DNA from: a virus
IMG/VR virus record: IMGVR_UViG_3300029319_000234
Coordinates: 1-33,396 of that record
DNA length: 33,396 bases
Reading direction: 5' to 3' (one strand)
Below, piece by piece: positions 26,686 to 33,396 of this stretch. The translations under genes and the position numbers were made by a program. Numbering within the stretch: the stretch's first letter is position 1; every line of letters starts with the position of its first letter. The notes beneath the pieces are model-generated. The model did no database searches, was not told the origin of the DNA, and saw only the letters and a list, made by a program, of their open reading frames with translations.

Positions 26686-28430
26686 ACCTCTACAATATTT
26701 GGTGCAAGCATGTCATCACCATCAAAAGGTCTGTAGGTAGACTTAACTTTGTCATACACAAAACTACAATCGCCTTGTTTGCCTATCCAACTATATCTGC
26801 ACTTCCATATGTGGACATCTGTTTGGTTAGTTCCTGCAGGATTAGGTCTGTTGATTGTTACACCACAGTCTGCCTTAGAAAAGAAACTTGCACTACCTGA
26901 TATATCGTAACCCTTTGGTACTGGAATTGTGCCATCTTCTCTCCTCATCATCTTGGTGGGATGGGCAACAAACCATATGTGTATATCGTGCGATTGTGCA
27001 AACGAGCGTAGCTGACTTAACATGTCAGACACCCAATCAGTTTCTCTGTCAACTTTATTCTTTGCAATGTAGTTGTAAGGATCTATAATAGCACCCCTGC
27101 AACCATACCTCTGCACTGATACTTTTAATCTTTCTATAACACTGTCGATGGAGGCAAGTGAGCCGTCAGCTTGGTGCAAAAAGAAAAAGTGCTCGTGCAC
27201 AAAATCCAATCCCTTTTTCATTTCCTCTTTTGTCATCCTATCTGTAGAGCCTTGAAAGAATGGCTTGCCCATATGTTTGCTTATTAACTTAGCTATGTGT
27301 ATGCGAGGCTCGTTTTCAAAGGAGCAGATAGCGAACTTCCACTTCTCTTTTCGTGCAATGTTGTACATAATTTGATCTATAAATTCTGATTTTCCTGATG
27401 CAGGATGTCCAGTTACCACAGATAGCTGACCTTGAACTATCGTATATAGCTCATCTAAATTATCAAAGCCAGTGCTGACACCTCTGCCCTGACCCTTTTC
27501 ATAAATATCTTCTAACTGCTCATGGAACTTTTTTGCATTGTACAAACCACTAACTGGGAATGGCTCTGCGTTGTCGGGTAAATTAAATAAATACTCTCTC
27601 CCGTGACGGAGAAGCACCTCGTTTGCATCCTTGCAGTCATCAGGATATTTAATTTTATAACACTTGTGTTTTCCTATGCGTCTTGCCAACTCCTCTGCCA
27701 TAGCATTGCCTGCAGTATCGTTGTCCATAGATATGATTATCTTATTGATTTTATTGAGTTTTTCTATTGAGTTCCATACAAATTTGAACTTCGTATCTTC
27801 GTGGGCATGTGTCTTACCATTGACAACTTTGCTAACTGCACCTGACGGAATGGAAACGCAGTTAGATTTTCCTGATTCAAAATAAGATAGACAATCTATT
27901 TCGCCCTCACAAATAATTAGCTCTGATTTTTCTTCAAGTTCATCAACAACATTAAAATTATAAAATTCTTCTGCACTGCCCTGACTCGAAAACCCCTTGC
28001 CATGACAACTTCTAATCTTTGCAAACTTTATATTTTCATCACTGCCATATGGAAAAACAACACAGTCAACCTCGCCAAGGCTAGCGATATAATTAATTTT
28101 TTGTTTGATGTTAAAGTGTTGTGTAGTTTTTTGGGATATGCCCCTAGTTTTAAAGAATTTAATTGCTGACGTACCTAGATCTTTCCAACTTTCTTTTTCT
28201 TTGTGAGGGTTAAACATATCCACGACCTTTGCCTTTCCATAATTTATATTATAATTGATAGTTCCAGTAAGATTACAGTGCCAACATTGGTATTTAATCT
28301 TATCTGCAATTACATGAACAGACAAAGTTTTTAGATTCTTTTTTTTCCTATTGTTGCCACATGACGGACAGTTAATTTTATGTTGCCCATCACCTAAATA
28401 GTTTGCTTTTAGTTTAATAATATCTTCCAT
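26682..28430 (-). CDS. Primase-helicase, T7 gp4/Twinkle-like, 582 aa
   Basis: Zinc-binding domain CPSC (21-24) and CWHC (49-52); TOPRIM primase domain with EGEID (175-179) and SMDND (234-238); and a RecA-like hexameric helicase with Walker A GHPASGKS (341-348), then SFENEP and a Walker B-like GAIIDPYNYI. It synthesises primers and unwinds the fork. Length and domain order match T7 gp4. It is transcribed leftward, opposite to the genes on either side, with RusA and a small protein upstream. No phage DNA polymerase is seen, so host polymerase, or one outside the window, is needed. Confidence 0.95.
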   Translation of the reverse strand: MEDIIKLKANYLGDGQHKINCPSCGNNRKKKNLKTLSVHVIADKIKYQCWHCNLTGTINYNINYGKAKVVDMFNPHKEKESWKDLGTSAIKFFKTRGISQKTTQHFNIKQKINYIASLGEVDCVVFPYGSDENIKFAKIRSCHGKGFSSQGSAEEFYNFNVVDELEEKSELIICEGEIDCLSYFESGKSNCVSIPSGAVSKVVNGKTHAHEDTKFKFVWNSIEKLNKINKIIISMDNDTAGNAMAEELARRIGKHKCYKIKYPDDCKDANEVLLRHGREYLFNLPDNAEPFPVSGLYNAKKFHEQLEDIYEKGQGRGVSTGFDNLDELYTIVQGQLSVVTGHPASGKSEFIDQIMYNIARKEKWKFAICSFENEPRIHIAKLISKHMGKPFFQGSTDRMTKEEMKKGLDFVHEHFFFLHQADGSLASIDSVIERLKVSVQRYGCRGAIIDPYNYIAKNKVDRETDWVSDMLSQLRSFAQSHDIHIWFVAHPTKMMRREDGTIPVPKGYDISGSASFFSKADCGVTINRPNPAGTNQTDVHIWKCRYSWIGKQGDCSFVYDKVKSTYRPFDGDDMLAPNIVEV

Positions 28431-28442
28431 AACATCTCCACT

Positions 28443-28506
28443 ACTAGTTATAAGTATATATATATATAAAAATATATAGTTATAACTAGTATAGTTATAG
28501 CTAGTA
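28443..28506. repeat. Second AT-rich palindrome array
   Basis: Contains CTAGTTATA (28444-28452) facing TATAACTAG (28481-28489), plus the 15-mers ATAGTTATAACTAGT and ATAGTTATAGCTAGT that also occur at 18592-18702, and a TA run. It fills the 70 bp between the primase-helicase start and the next upstream gene, so it could regulate or process the helicase message. Two arrays about 10 kb apart suggest a shared binding protein. Confidence 0.75.
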
Positions 28507-28815
28507 TATCTTTATAAATCTTTTGAGTTTATCACCTAGCTCGACATCGGTGTATGGTTTACTCAAAATTATCTCCTGAATGAACTTTTGCAAATTTTCA
28601 GGATTAATGCAAGCAAAATCACAACAAGCTATAAAATCCTCACTGCCTAACCATTCTATAACTCTCATTTTATCTTTCTTTTTTCCCATGTATAAATCAG
28701 AAATCGCTTGGCAGACTACGGATCTCCAAAGGCGTGACTCGGATGTGAGTCCTAGGTTCTTCTTTGTCAATCCAATGCCATATGTGTTTCTCTTTGACTT
28801 GTCTATCATTCTCAT
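28501..28815 (-). CDS. Small conserved phage protein, up to 104 aa
   Basis: The conserved part reads SESRLWRSVVCQAISDLYMG, then MRVIEWLGSEDFIACCDFAC and INPENLQKFI. This 'SRLWR.V..QAI.D....' plus 'A..WL.S.DF...C..A...P' pattern is common in small phage proteins near recombination genes; the function is unknown. The longest frame overlaps RusA by 119 bp, so the true start may be further in, just before LTSESRLW. Confidence 0.7.
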   Translation of the reverse strand: MRMIDKSKRNTYGIGLTKKNLGLTSESRLWRSVVCQAISDLYMGKKKDKMRVIEWLGSEDFIACCDFACINPENLQKFIQEIILSKPYTDVELGDKLKRFIKIY

Positions 28816-29089
28816 AAATCTTGTTTTGCATACAATCTAAAATTAAACTTTCATCCAAATCAGGTCTGCGAGTTTTGTAATATATTTTCATCTCAACTCT
28901 GACATCGCAAGTTAAAAGATTTTTTAATGGTGGGCACTGTTTGTCAAATGTTTTCACATAATCCAATGCTTTTTTTGATTTTATAAATAACATTTTACCT
29001 TTGACATAAACTAATTTTCTAGTGTTTGCCTTACTTGCAGGCTCTCCATATATTACTAAAACTATTTCTTTATCATTAATCGTTGACAC
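28697..29089 (-). CDS. RusA-like Holliday junction resolvase, 130 aa
   Basis: Begins VLVIYGEPASKANTRKLVYV, the RusA-type start, and has RRPDLDESLILDCMQNKIYE followed by NDRQVKEKHI. RusA uses three Asp residues; D-x-D in RPDLDE and the Asp in ENDRQV fit them, though the usual DD is ND here. It resolves branched DNA before packaging. The start is GTG, 7 nt after GGAG. It heads the leftward replication block. The C-terminus overlaps the next gene. Confidence 0.85.
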   Translation of the reverse strand: MSTINDKEIVLVIYGEPASKANTRKLVYVKGKMLFIKSKKALDYVKTFDKQCPPLKNLLTCDVRVEMKIYYKTRRPDLDESLILDCMQNKIYENDRQVKEKHIWHWIDKEEPRTHIRVTPLEIRSLPSDF

Positions 29090-29130
29090 TTAATTACTCC
29101 TGTGGTACTTAGGGTGTAGGAGATAATATT

Positions 29131-30051
29131 ATGAAAATTACTAACAAAACAAACCTACCTCAGGCTTTTGTGGATTTCGCTAGGTCTGATAAATATTCAA
29201 AAGGTCCATCTGACATCTCCGTTACTTCCTTAATTGATAGTCCAAAAGTTAGGATAATGAAAGAACATTTTTACGATGATATGGAAGTTGATGCAGTTGA
29301 CATGGTATGGGCACTATTTGGCACTGCAGTGCATGCCATACTAGAAACATCTAAACAAACAGAGAACATTGTAACTGAAGAAAGATTATACACCAAGGTG
29401 GATGATTGGATACTGTCAGGTGCAATTGATAGGCAAGAGATAGATGATGATGGTGTATCTATTTATGATTACAAAGTTACATCTGTGTGGTCACTAATCT
29501 TTGATAAGCCTGAGTGGGAAAGACAGTTAAACTGTTATGCCTATTTGGTCGAAAAAGAAAAAGGTATAAAAGTAAAAGATATAAACATATGCGTCATTGC
29601 TAGGGATTGGAATAGGCGTAAGGCAGAGCAAGACCCATCTATGCCACCATCCCCCATACAAATTAAAAAGATCCCTCTGTGGTCGTTTGAGAGGCGTGCA
29701 CGGTATGTTCAAGAAAGAGTGGCACTTCATCAACAAGCACAGATAACTTTTGACCTTGAAGAAAACTTTGGTGAATGTTCTGATGATGACAGATGGAAGA
29801 AGTCAGATACATGGGCAGTAAAAAAGTCAGGTCAAAAGAGAGCATTAAGAGTTTTTAATAACGAAAAAGATGCCAACGAATATGTAGAGTGGCACAATGA
29901 AACTGACAAAGCCTACGTCAATAAAAGTAATTTAGAAATAGAAATTCGTAGTGGTGAATACACACGATGTAAAGGCAACTACTGTTCAGTTGCTGAATTT
30001 TGTAACCAGTATAAAGGAGATAATTATGGTGAACAAAAAGAAAGAGCCTAA
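29131..30051 (+). CDS. PD-(D/E)XK nuclease, Cas4/RecB-like, 306 aa
   Basis: Shows the nuclease core in order: GTAVHAILE (His), ILSGAIDRQE (Asp), SIYDYKVTS (D-x-K), then an 'ERQLNCYAYL' helix. Three Cys in RCKGNYCSVAEFCNQ near the end resemble the C-terminal iron-sulfur Cys triplet of Cas4/AddB-type enzymes. It probably resects DNA ends for recombination with the annealase candidate downstream. GGAG lies 8 nt before the ATG. It has no CRISPR context. Confidence 0.88.
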   Translation: MKITNKTNLPQAFVDFARSDKYSKGPSDISVTSLIDSPKVRIMKEHFYDDMEVDAVDMVWALFGTAVHAILETSKQTENIVTEERLYTKVDDWILSGAIDRQEIDDDGVSIYDYKVTSVWSLIFDKPEWERQLNCYAYLVEKEKGIKVKDINICVIARDWNRRKAEQDPSMPPSPIQIKKIPLWSFERRARYVQERVALHQQAQITFDLEENFGECSDDDRWKKSDTWAVKKSGQKRALRVFNNEKDANEYVEWHNETDKAYVNKSNLEIEIRSGEYTRCKGNYCSVAEFCNQYKGDNYGEQKERA

Positions 30052-30289
30052 AAAGGTTGTGAGAAAAGTTAAGAAAAGTGGTTTGGTAAAACTTAAACCA
30101 TCACTCTCTGAAGATATTAAGAAAGCTAAAGTTGGTAGACCAAAGAAAATACCTACTAAAAGAGAAGCCTATGCCAAGCATATTCGTGATGCCACAGTTA
30201 AGTCACAAAACAGAACAAATGATAGTAGGTTTCGTGATTTTATTGATGCAGTGATTGATACTATTAAACAAAAGTTAGGTATCAAATGA
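30026..30289 (+). CDS. AT-hook-like basic protein, 87 aa
   Basis: ATG 30026 follows AAAGGAGATAATT and lies within the end of the nuclease gene. The N-terminal half is Lys-rich; VGRPKKIPTKRE has the G-R-P core of an AT-hook, which binds the minor groove of A/T DNA. The C-terminus is a helix, DFIDAVIDTIKQKLGIK. In an A/T-rich genome such a protein could bind the phage's own DNA. It overlaps the next gene by 4 bp. Confidence 0.75.
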   Translation: MVNKKKEPKKVVRKVKKSGLVKLKPSLSEDIKKAKVGRPKKIPTKREAYAKHIRDATVKSQNRTNDSRFRDFIDAVIDTIKQKLGIK

Positions 30290-30906
30290 GTGAGAGTTCA
30301 GATTCCACATTAAAAAATCTATTGAAAAATATTGGTATGACATACGAACAAGCAGTTTGGGATTGTCATGGCACTAAAGTTATCCTGCACAAAGCACTAG
30401 AGAGGATTGCCACATACAAGAATATTGTATTTGATCCACCTCAGGTCATTGAGGGTAACTCTGAAAAAAAGATAGTAAGTCTTTCAGTGTCAGGAACTAT
30501 GGGCGATAGATCTGAATGGTCTATTGGTGAGGCATCCCCATCTAATAATAAGAATAGTTATCCATATGCTATGGCAGAAAAAAGAGCAAAGGATAGAGTG
30601 GTTCTTAAGTTAGTTGATTTATCAGGTAATTTTTATAGTGAAGATGAAGCTGATGATTTCAAGGATGCTAAACCACAAGGCGAAGTTTATGAACCTGAGA
30701 TGATAGACTTTCTAAAAGAAGCGTTTACACAATTTATGCTTGTGCAAAATACTAAAGAAGAGGTGCAAAGTTTCTACAAAAACAATAGCAAAATTCTCGG
30801 TAACTTGCAGACAAATCATAACTCTGTATACGAAGAGATAAAGACTGTATTTAAAGACAGAATAAAAGAAATTCAAAACCTAAATAAAGGAGATAAAAAT
30901 GGGTGA
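30286..30906 (+). CDS. Candidate single-strand annealing protein, Rad52-like
   Basis: A 206-residue protein with DCHGTKVILHKALERIATYK, then a strand pair around VSLSVSGTMGDRSEWSIGEA, then SYPYAMAEKRAKDRVVLKLV and DEADDF. The strand-turn-strand 'W..GEA' followed by a 'A.KRA..R..L.L....S.DEA' helix fits Sak/Erf-type annealases. The nuclease upstream and ssDNA-binding candidate downstream fit a recombination set. Family assignment is moderate because I cannot run a profile search. Confidence 0.6.
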   Translation: MSESSDSTLKNLLKNIGMTYEQAVWDCHGTKVILHKALERIATYKNIVFDPPQVIEGNSEKKIVSLSVSGTMGDRSEWSIGEASPSNNKNSYPYAMAEKRAKDRVVLKLVDLSGNFYSEDEADDFKDAKPQGEVYEPEMIDFLKEAFTQFMLVQNTKEEVQSFYKNNSKILGNLQTNHNSVYEEIKTVFKDRIKEIQNLNKGDKNG

Positions 30907-31255
30907 TGTTTTAAGAAAGTATAAGCCAAGTGGTGCTTTGTTCCAACAAAAGGGTAACAAGGGTATTGACTACAGTGGTAAGCTAGAAATTAGTGATGAA
31001 GTTTTTGAGGATCTAGTAGCACAATATAAAAAGAATAAAGAGGATGCTAGTGTTCCTATGGATGAAAAACCATACCTCATGATTAGTCTAGTTGGTTGGA
31101 GAAAGATGGGTAAGATTGGTGCTTTTCTATCTTTGGCAGGCAACAAGTATGAAGAGTATAAGCCATCATTTAAGTCAGGTGATAGTATGTCTTCACAAAC
31201 CTCAACTACAGTTGTTAGGGAAGAAAAAGAAGAACTACCTGACGATTTGCTATAG
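30899..31255 (+). CDS. Possible ssDNA-binding protein, 118 aa
   Basis: Start MGDVLRKYKPSGALFQQKGN; a beta domain with YSGKLEISDEVFEDL, PYLMISLVGWRKM and IGAFLSLAGNKYEEYKP; then an acidic tail ending EEKEELPDDLL. The 'GALF...DY.G...IS' and 'YL.ISL.GW......FLSL' pattern resembles DUF736-like OB folds, and an acidic tail is typical of phage single-strand binding proteins. It overlaps the annealase gene by 8 bp. No experimental anchor. Confidence 0.6.
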   Translation: MGDVLRKYKPSGALFQQKGNKGIDYSGKLEISDEVFEDLVAQYKKNKEDASVPMDEKPYLMISLVGWRKMGKIGAFLSLAGNKYEEYKPSFKSGDSMSSQTSTTVVREEKEELPDDLL

Positions 31256-31264
31256 GTGATAGCC

Positions 31265-31489
31265 ATGAATAAATTAGAAGATAATGATGAGTTTTTAACT
31301 GTTAATCAGGTAGCTGATTATCTAAAATGCAGTACAAATCATATATATAGACTTAGGTCTTCCGATCCTGATTTTCCAAAAAGATATGACATATCTACAA
31401 AATTAGGTAAAGGTGGTATGGTTGAGGCAAGATGGATGAAAAGTGAGATCAAGGACTGGGTCATAACCAAAAAAGTATTGGATGATTGA
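31265..31489 (+). CDS. AlpA/excisionase-type HTH protein, 74 aa
   Basis: EFLTVNQVADYLKCSTNHIY followed by RLRSSDPDFPKR is a winged helix-turn-helix of the MerR/AlpA/Xis type. Such proteins bind DNA as regulators or excision factors. No integrase is present, so a transcription regulator is more likely. ATG 31265 follows AGGTGATAGCC; an ATG-like start at 31256 is possible. It overlaps the next gene by 8 bp. Confidence 0.8.
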   Translation: MNKLEDNDEFLTVNQVADYLKCSTNHIYRLRSSDPDFPKRYDISTKLGKGGMVEARWMKSEIKDWVITKKVLDD

Positions 31490-31766
31490 TATGTTAGAAA
31501 AAGTAGTAAACAAACTTTGGCAGGGAAAATATGTCTCTGTCAGAGACTACGAGGTCAGGAAAGCAATCAAGCAGGGTGGTATGATTATTCGTCACAAAGA
31601 TAAGCATATGAAAATGTCTGCTGATGAACTGGCTAAACTGAAACCTAATCCAAAAGAAATACAGTCTTTCTACAAAGGCACATACAAACTTGTTGATATA
31701 GAGTTTGAACCATATATGGCTGATAAACGTCAGATGAACTTTGAAGACATACTAAAAGGTCTGTAG
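31482..31766 (+). CDS. Small early protein, 94 aa
   Basis: Begins MIDMLEKVVNKLWQGKYVSV (ATG at 31482; a second ATG at 31491 gives MLEKVV) and has RDYEVRKAIKQGGMIIRHKD and SADELAKLKPNPKEIQSFYK. Alpha/beta with a basic middle. No family is recognised. It overlaps the HTH gene by 8 bp and ends 2 bp before the HNH gene. Confidence 0.7.
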   Translation: MIDMLEKVVNKLWQGKYVSVRDYEVRKAIKQGGMIIRHKDKHMKMSADELAKLKPNPKEIQSFYKGTYKLVDIEFEPYMADKRQMNFEDILKGL

Positions 31767-31768
31767 TT

Positions 31769-32137
31769 GTGGAGAGACATACTAAAGAGTGGTATCAACT
31801 ACTCGACAAAGTGTTAGATGAAAGAAAAGAAGAACTAAGGAAAGTTATAGAGAAAGCTAGTGTTAAAAGAAAAGCTAAGAATATTCTCACTGCAAAAGCC
31901 AAGAAGAAAAAGAAAGAGCAAATCAACCAATATAAAATGACAGTTGGTTGTGCTCACTGTGGTTACAAAGACAATCCTGACATTCTTCACTTTCATCACA
32001 TAGATCCATCAACCAAGATTGCCAATGTATCACGGATGGTTGGTAAAAATCATTCGATGGAAAAGATAAAGCAAGAAATTGACAAGTGTATTTTGTTGTG
32101 CATCACATGCCATCACAAAGTGCATGATATAAAATAG
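31769..32137 (+). CDS. HNH-type nuclease-like protein, 122 aa
   Basis: A long basic helix (about 10-50) is followed by a zinc-containing HNH-like domain: CAHCG, LHFHHIDPSTK and CILLCITCHHKVHD. The two CxxC pairs hold a zinc and the HH motif is the likely catalytic His. HNH enzymes nick or cut DNA; free-standing ones may be homing-type. It starts at GTG 31769. Length is short but includes all motif parts. Confidence 0.82.
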   Translation: MERHTKEWYQLLDKVLDERKEELRKVIEKASVKRKAKNILTAKAKKKKKEQINQYKMTVGCAHCGYKDNPDILHFHHIDPSTKIANVSRMVGKNHSMEKIKQEIDKCILLCITCHHKVHDIK

Positions 32138-32145
32138 GAGTTATT

Positions 32146-32358
32146 ATGGAAGAAGAACACTACGATGTAGTAGATACATACATTGCCACTGTTAAGAAAG
32201 CAAAGACTGGCAAGTGTGAGATATGTCAAGACACTTACGAAAAAGAAATATCAGAAGAAGACAAGAAGCACTTGGAAGAAATAAGATATAAGTATGACCT
32301 TGGATTTCATCCTGATGTTGATGTTGACAAGTTTCATTCTGGTATAAGAATTAAATAA
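32146..32358 (+). CDS. Small acidic protein with one CxxC, 70 aa
   Basis: Begins MEEEHYDVVDTYIATVKKAK, then GKCEICQDTYEKEISEEDKK and a LGFHPDVDVDKFHSGIRIK tail. A single CxxC could share a metal with the His residues near the end, but this is a guess. TAGGAGTTATT precedes the ATG. The stop overlaps the hairpin at 32358. Confidence 0.65.
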   Translation: MEEEHYDVVDTYIATVKKAKTGKCEICQDTYEKEISEEDKKHLEEIRYKYDLGFHPDVDVDKFHSGIRIK

Positions 32359-32377
32359 AAAGTTCACATGCACTTTT
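32358..32377 (+). terminator. AAAAGT/ACTTTT hairpin
   Basis: AAAAGT (32358-32363) and ACTTTT (32372-32377), loop TCACATGC. It is the fourth copy of this hairpin family and stands right after a stop codon. Genes on the same strand continue beyond it, so it would give partial termination or 3'-end protection. Confidence 0.5.
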
Positions 32378-32398
32378 CTACAACGTCAGGTTTTGGTC

Positions 32399-32539
32399 AT
32401 GCAAAAAGTTAGATGCGATAAATGTAATACAGAGTTACAGAAATATGGGATTACTTTTAAAGGATTAGAAGTGTACATAGCTTATGGTTGTGTAAAATGT
32501 TTAACTAAAAAGTTGGTGAAAGAAGAAGATGATAAATGA
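32399..32539 (+). CDS. Zinc-ribbon miniprotein, 46 aa
   Basis: Begins MQKVRCDKCNTELQKYGITF and ends GCVKCLTKKLVKEEDDK. CxxC (C6, C9) and CxxC (C31, C34), 21 residues apart, are a classic four-Cys zinc ribbon. It overlaps the next gene by 11 bp, as neighbouring genes do. The ribosome site is weak (CAGG, 13 nt ahead). The zinc-ribbon pattern makes chance unlikely. Confidence 0.7.
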   Translation: MQKVRCDKCNTELQKYGITFKGLEVYIAYGCVKCLTKKLVKEEDDK

Positions 32540-32852
32540 TAAAGATATAGATAATGCAGTTCATTGGTTGATAGATAATGCTAATGAGATTGCCAATGCA
32601 AAAGCAACACTGGTCTACATGGAAGAGTTTAGAAAGTCGTTGAAAGCACAGATAATGAAAGAGCATGCAGAGATGTCTGTGTCTGCACAAGAGCGTGAAG
32701 CATACGCAGATAGCAGAATGTTGAAACATCTTGACGCACTACGACATGCCACGCACCAGTATGAAAAGCATCGTTTTACAAGAGAGGCACAGTTAGCTAA
32801 GATAGAGGCATGGCGAACTTATCATGCGAATTTAAGGTCTATCAAACTATGA
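32529..32852 (+). CDS. Helical conserved phage protein, 107 aa
   Basis: MINDKDIDNAVHWLIDNANE, then MEEFRKSLKAQIMKEHAEMS, VSAQEREAYADSRML and KHLDALRHATHQYEKHRFTR. The 'MS..AQERE(A)YA' block with flanking coiled coil is a familiar pattern in small phage proteins near replication genes. The function is unknown. Its stop overlaps the DUF3310 start (ATGA). Confidence 0.75.
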   Translation: MINDKDIDNAVHWLIDNANEIANAKATLVYMEEFRKSLKAQIMKEHAEMSVSAQEREAYADSRMLKHLDALRHATHQYEKHRFTREAQLAKIEAWRTYHANLRSIKL

Positions 32853-33058
32853 GGGATATGGTCAACAAACCACCTCACTACAACAATGGTGACATAGAAA
32901 CTATAGATGCCATACAATCAGCTTTAGGTGATGGCTTTGAGTTTTACTTGCAGGGTAATATCTTGAAGTATGTTTGGAGATATAGGCACAAGAACAACGT
33001 AGAAGATTTGAAGAAGGCACAGTGGTATTTAAATAAATTAATAAATATCAAGTCTTAA
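32849..33058 (+). CDS. DUF3310 (SaV-like) protein, 69 aa
   Basis: Read from ATG 32849 (ATGA overlap), it has VNKPPHYNNGDIETIDAIQS followed by ILKYVWRYRHKNNVEDLKKA and QWYLNKLI. This is the full DUF3310 signature: P-x-HY...G.IE.ID.I, then G..KY..R...K....DL.KA..YL. It is a small helical fold often found in phage replication regions and has been suggested to act in nucleotide metabolism; its role here is unknown. It converges on the leftward gene at the window edge, with stops overlapping by 4 bp. Confidence 0.9.
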   Translation: MRDMVNKPPHYNNGDIETIDAIQSALGDGFEFYLQGNILKYVWRYRHKNNVEDLKKAQWYLNKLINIKS

Positions 33059-33396
33059 CCTGCTTCTTTTATCCCTGCACCTCTCATTATAATTAATCCA
33101 TTCTTTTGGAACTCGTTGATCTTCTTTCTGATGTTTTTAATTAACTGTTTCTTACGTTCTTCTTCGAGTCTAGGGTTTCTTTCTATCTTTTTAATTTGTC
33201 TTAGCAGTCTATTTCTAGCATTATCGATCGCTTTTATCCTGCCATACACTCTTAACTCATCACGATACTTGTCAGTTACATCCTTGATTCTTTCTGTATC
33301 TCCTGCTCTTCTAGCAATATCTAGCTCTGCAAATATCGTAAATAGCTCTTTTCTGTTTTCTAAATATGTACCAGTATCTGCTATCTCTGATGGTGT
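33055..33396 (-). CDS. C-terminal part of a larger helical protein
   Basis: The last 113 codons of a leftward gene that enters from the right edge. It reads TPSEIADTGTYLENRKELFT onward, then a long charged helical region (ERNPRLEEERKKQLIKNIRK), ending GLIIMRGAGIKEAG. No start is visible; a GTG at 33247-33249 is internal. Large helical proteins ending like this in related phages are virion-internal or polyvalent proteins, but nothing here proves it. Being leftward, it may belong to the late tail or internal-virion genes. Confidence 0.65.
   Translation of the reverse strand, partial: TPSEIADTGTYLENRKELFTIFAELDIARRAGDTERIKDVTDKYRDELRVYGRIKAIDNARNRLLRQIKKIERNPRLEEERKKQLIKNIRKKINEFQKNGLIIMRGAGIKEAG

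Noticed and set aside
31621-31645. CTGATGA followed 12 nt later by GAAAC, as in the hammerheads
   Set aside because: It is inside the 94-aa gene. No helix I or helix III can form around it and the 12 nt do not pair as helix II.

Overview
The window is most of the genome of a tailed, lytic-looking bacteriophage. It is strongly A+T-rich, with tightly packed genes, many ATGA stop/start overlaps, and virion proteins of types I know mainly from uncultured marine phages. The head module (terminase, SU10/N4-like portal, scaffold, gpT-like major capsid protein, adaptors) suggests a podovirus-like virion. The host is probably a low-GC marine bacterium; a pelagiphage (SAR11 phage) is a reasonable guess but is not shown by the sequence. 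No integrase, repressor, tRNA, DNA polymerase or RNA polymerase gene is visible.

Layout. Positions 1-19306 hold a leftward (minus-strand) late module. Read in transcription order it runs: small terminase, large terminase, portal, a phage GroES, scaffold, major capsid protein (followed by a strong terminator), virion proteins, a T4-type lysozyme, two small membrane proteins (one with an EF-hand), a run of very basic small proteins, two related adaptor proteins, a LysM protein, and tail/fibre proteins running off the left edge. Positions 19307-19941 are a long non-coding divergent region with 10-bp tandem repeats, a sigma70-like rightward promoter and a structured RNA leader. Positions 19942-26181 hold rightward early genes, including a MoxR-type AAA+ ATPase next to a metallopeptidase/VWA protein. 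Positions 26182-26590 look like a replication origin (DnaA boxes, A/T palindrome, inverted repeats). A leftward block (26682-29089) encodes a primase-helicase, a small unknown protein and a RusA-like resolvase. A second rightward block (29131-33058) encodes a PD-(D/E)XK nuclease, an AT-hook protein, a Rad52-like annealase candidate, a possible ssDNA-binding protein, an HTH protein, an HNH protein and small genes. A truncated leftward gene fills the right edge.

Most striking result. The 5' leaders of five rightward early genes (at 19942, 20413, 20728, 21760 and 24249) each contain a complete type III hammerhead ribozyme: helix III, an NUH cleavage site, a 6-bp helix I, CUGANGA, helix II, and GAAA closing helix III. 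Helix sequences change in a compensatory way between copies while the core, and mostly the UGUGUG loop of helix I, are kept. A hairpin lies between the preceding stop codon and ribozymes 2-5, and a ribosome binding site follows each ribozyme. My reading is that one early transcript from the promoter near 19500 cuts itself between genes, giving segments that start with helix I and end behind a protective hairpin. The first cut would also release a roughly 355-nt structured RNA. A sixth leader (25594-25790) has the same 3' part but a different fold and no intact hammerhead core.
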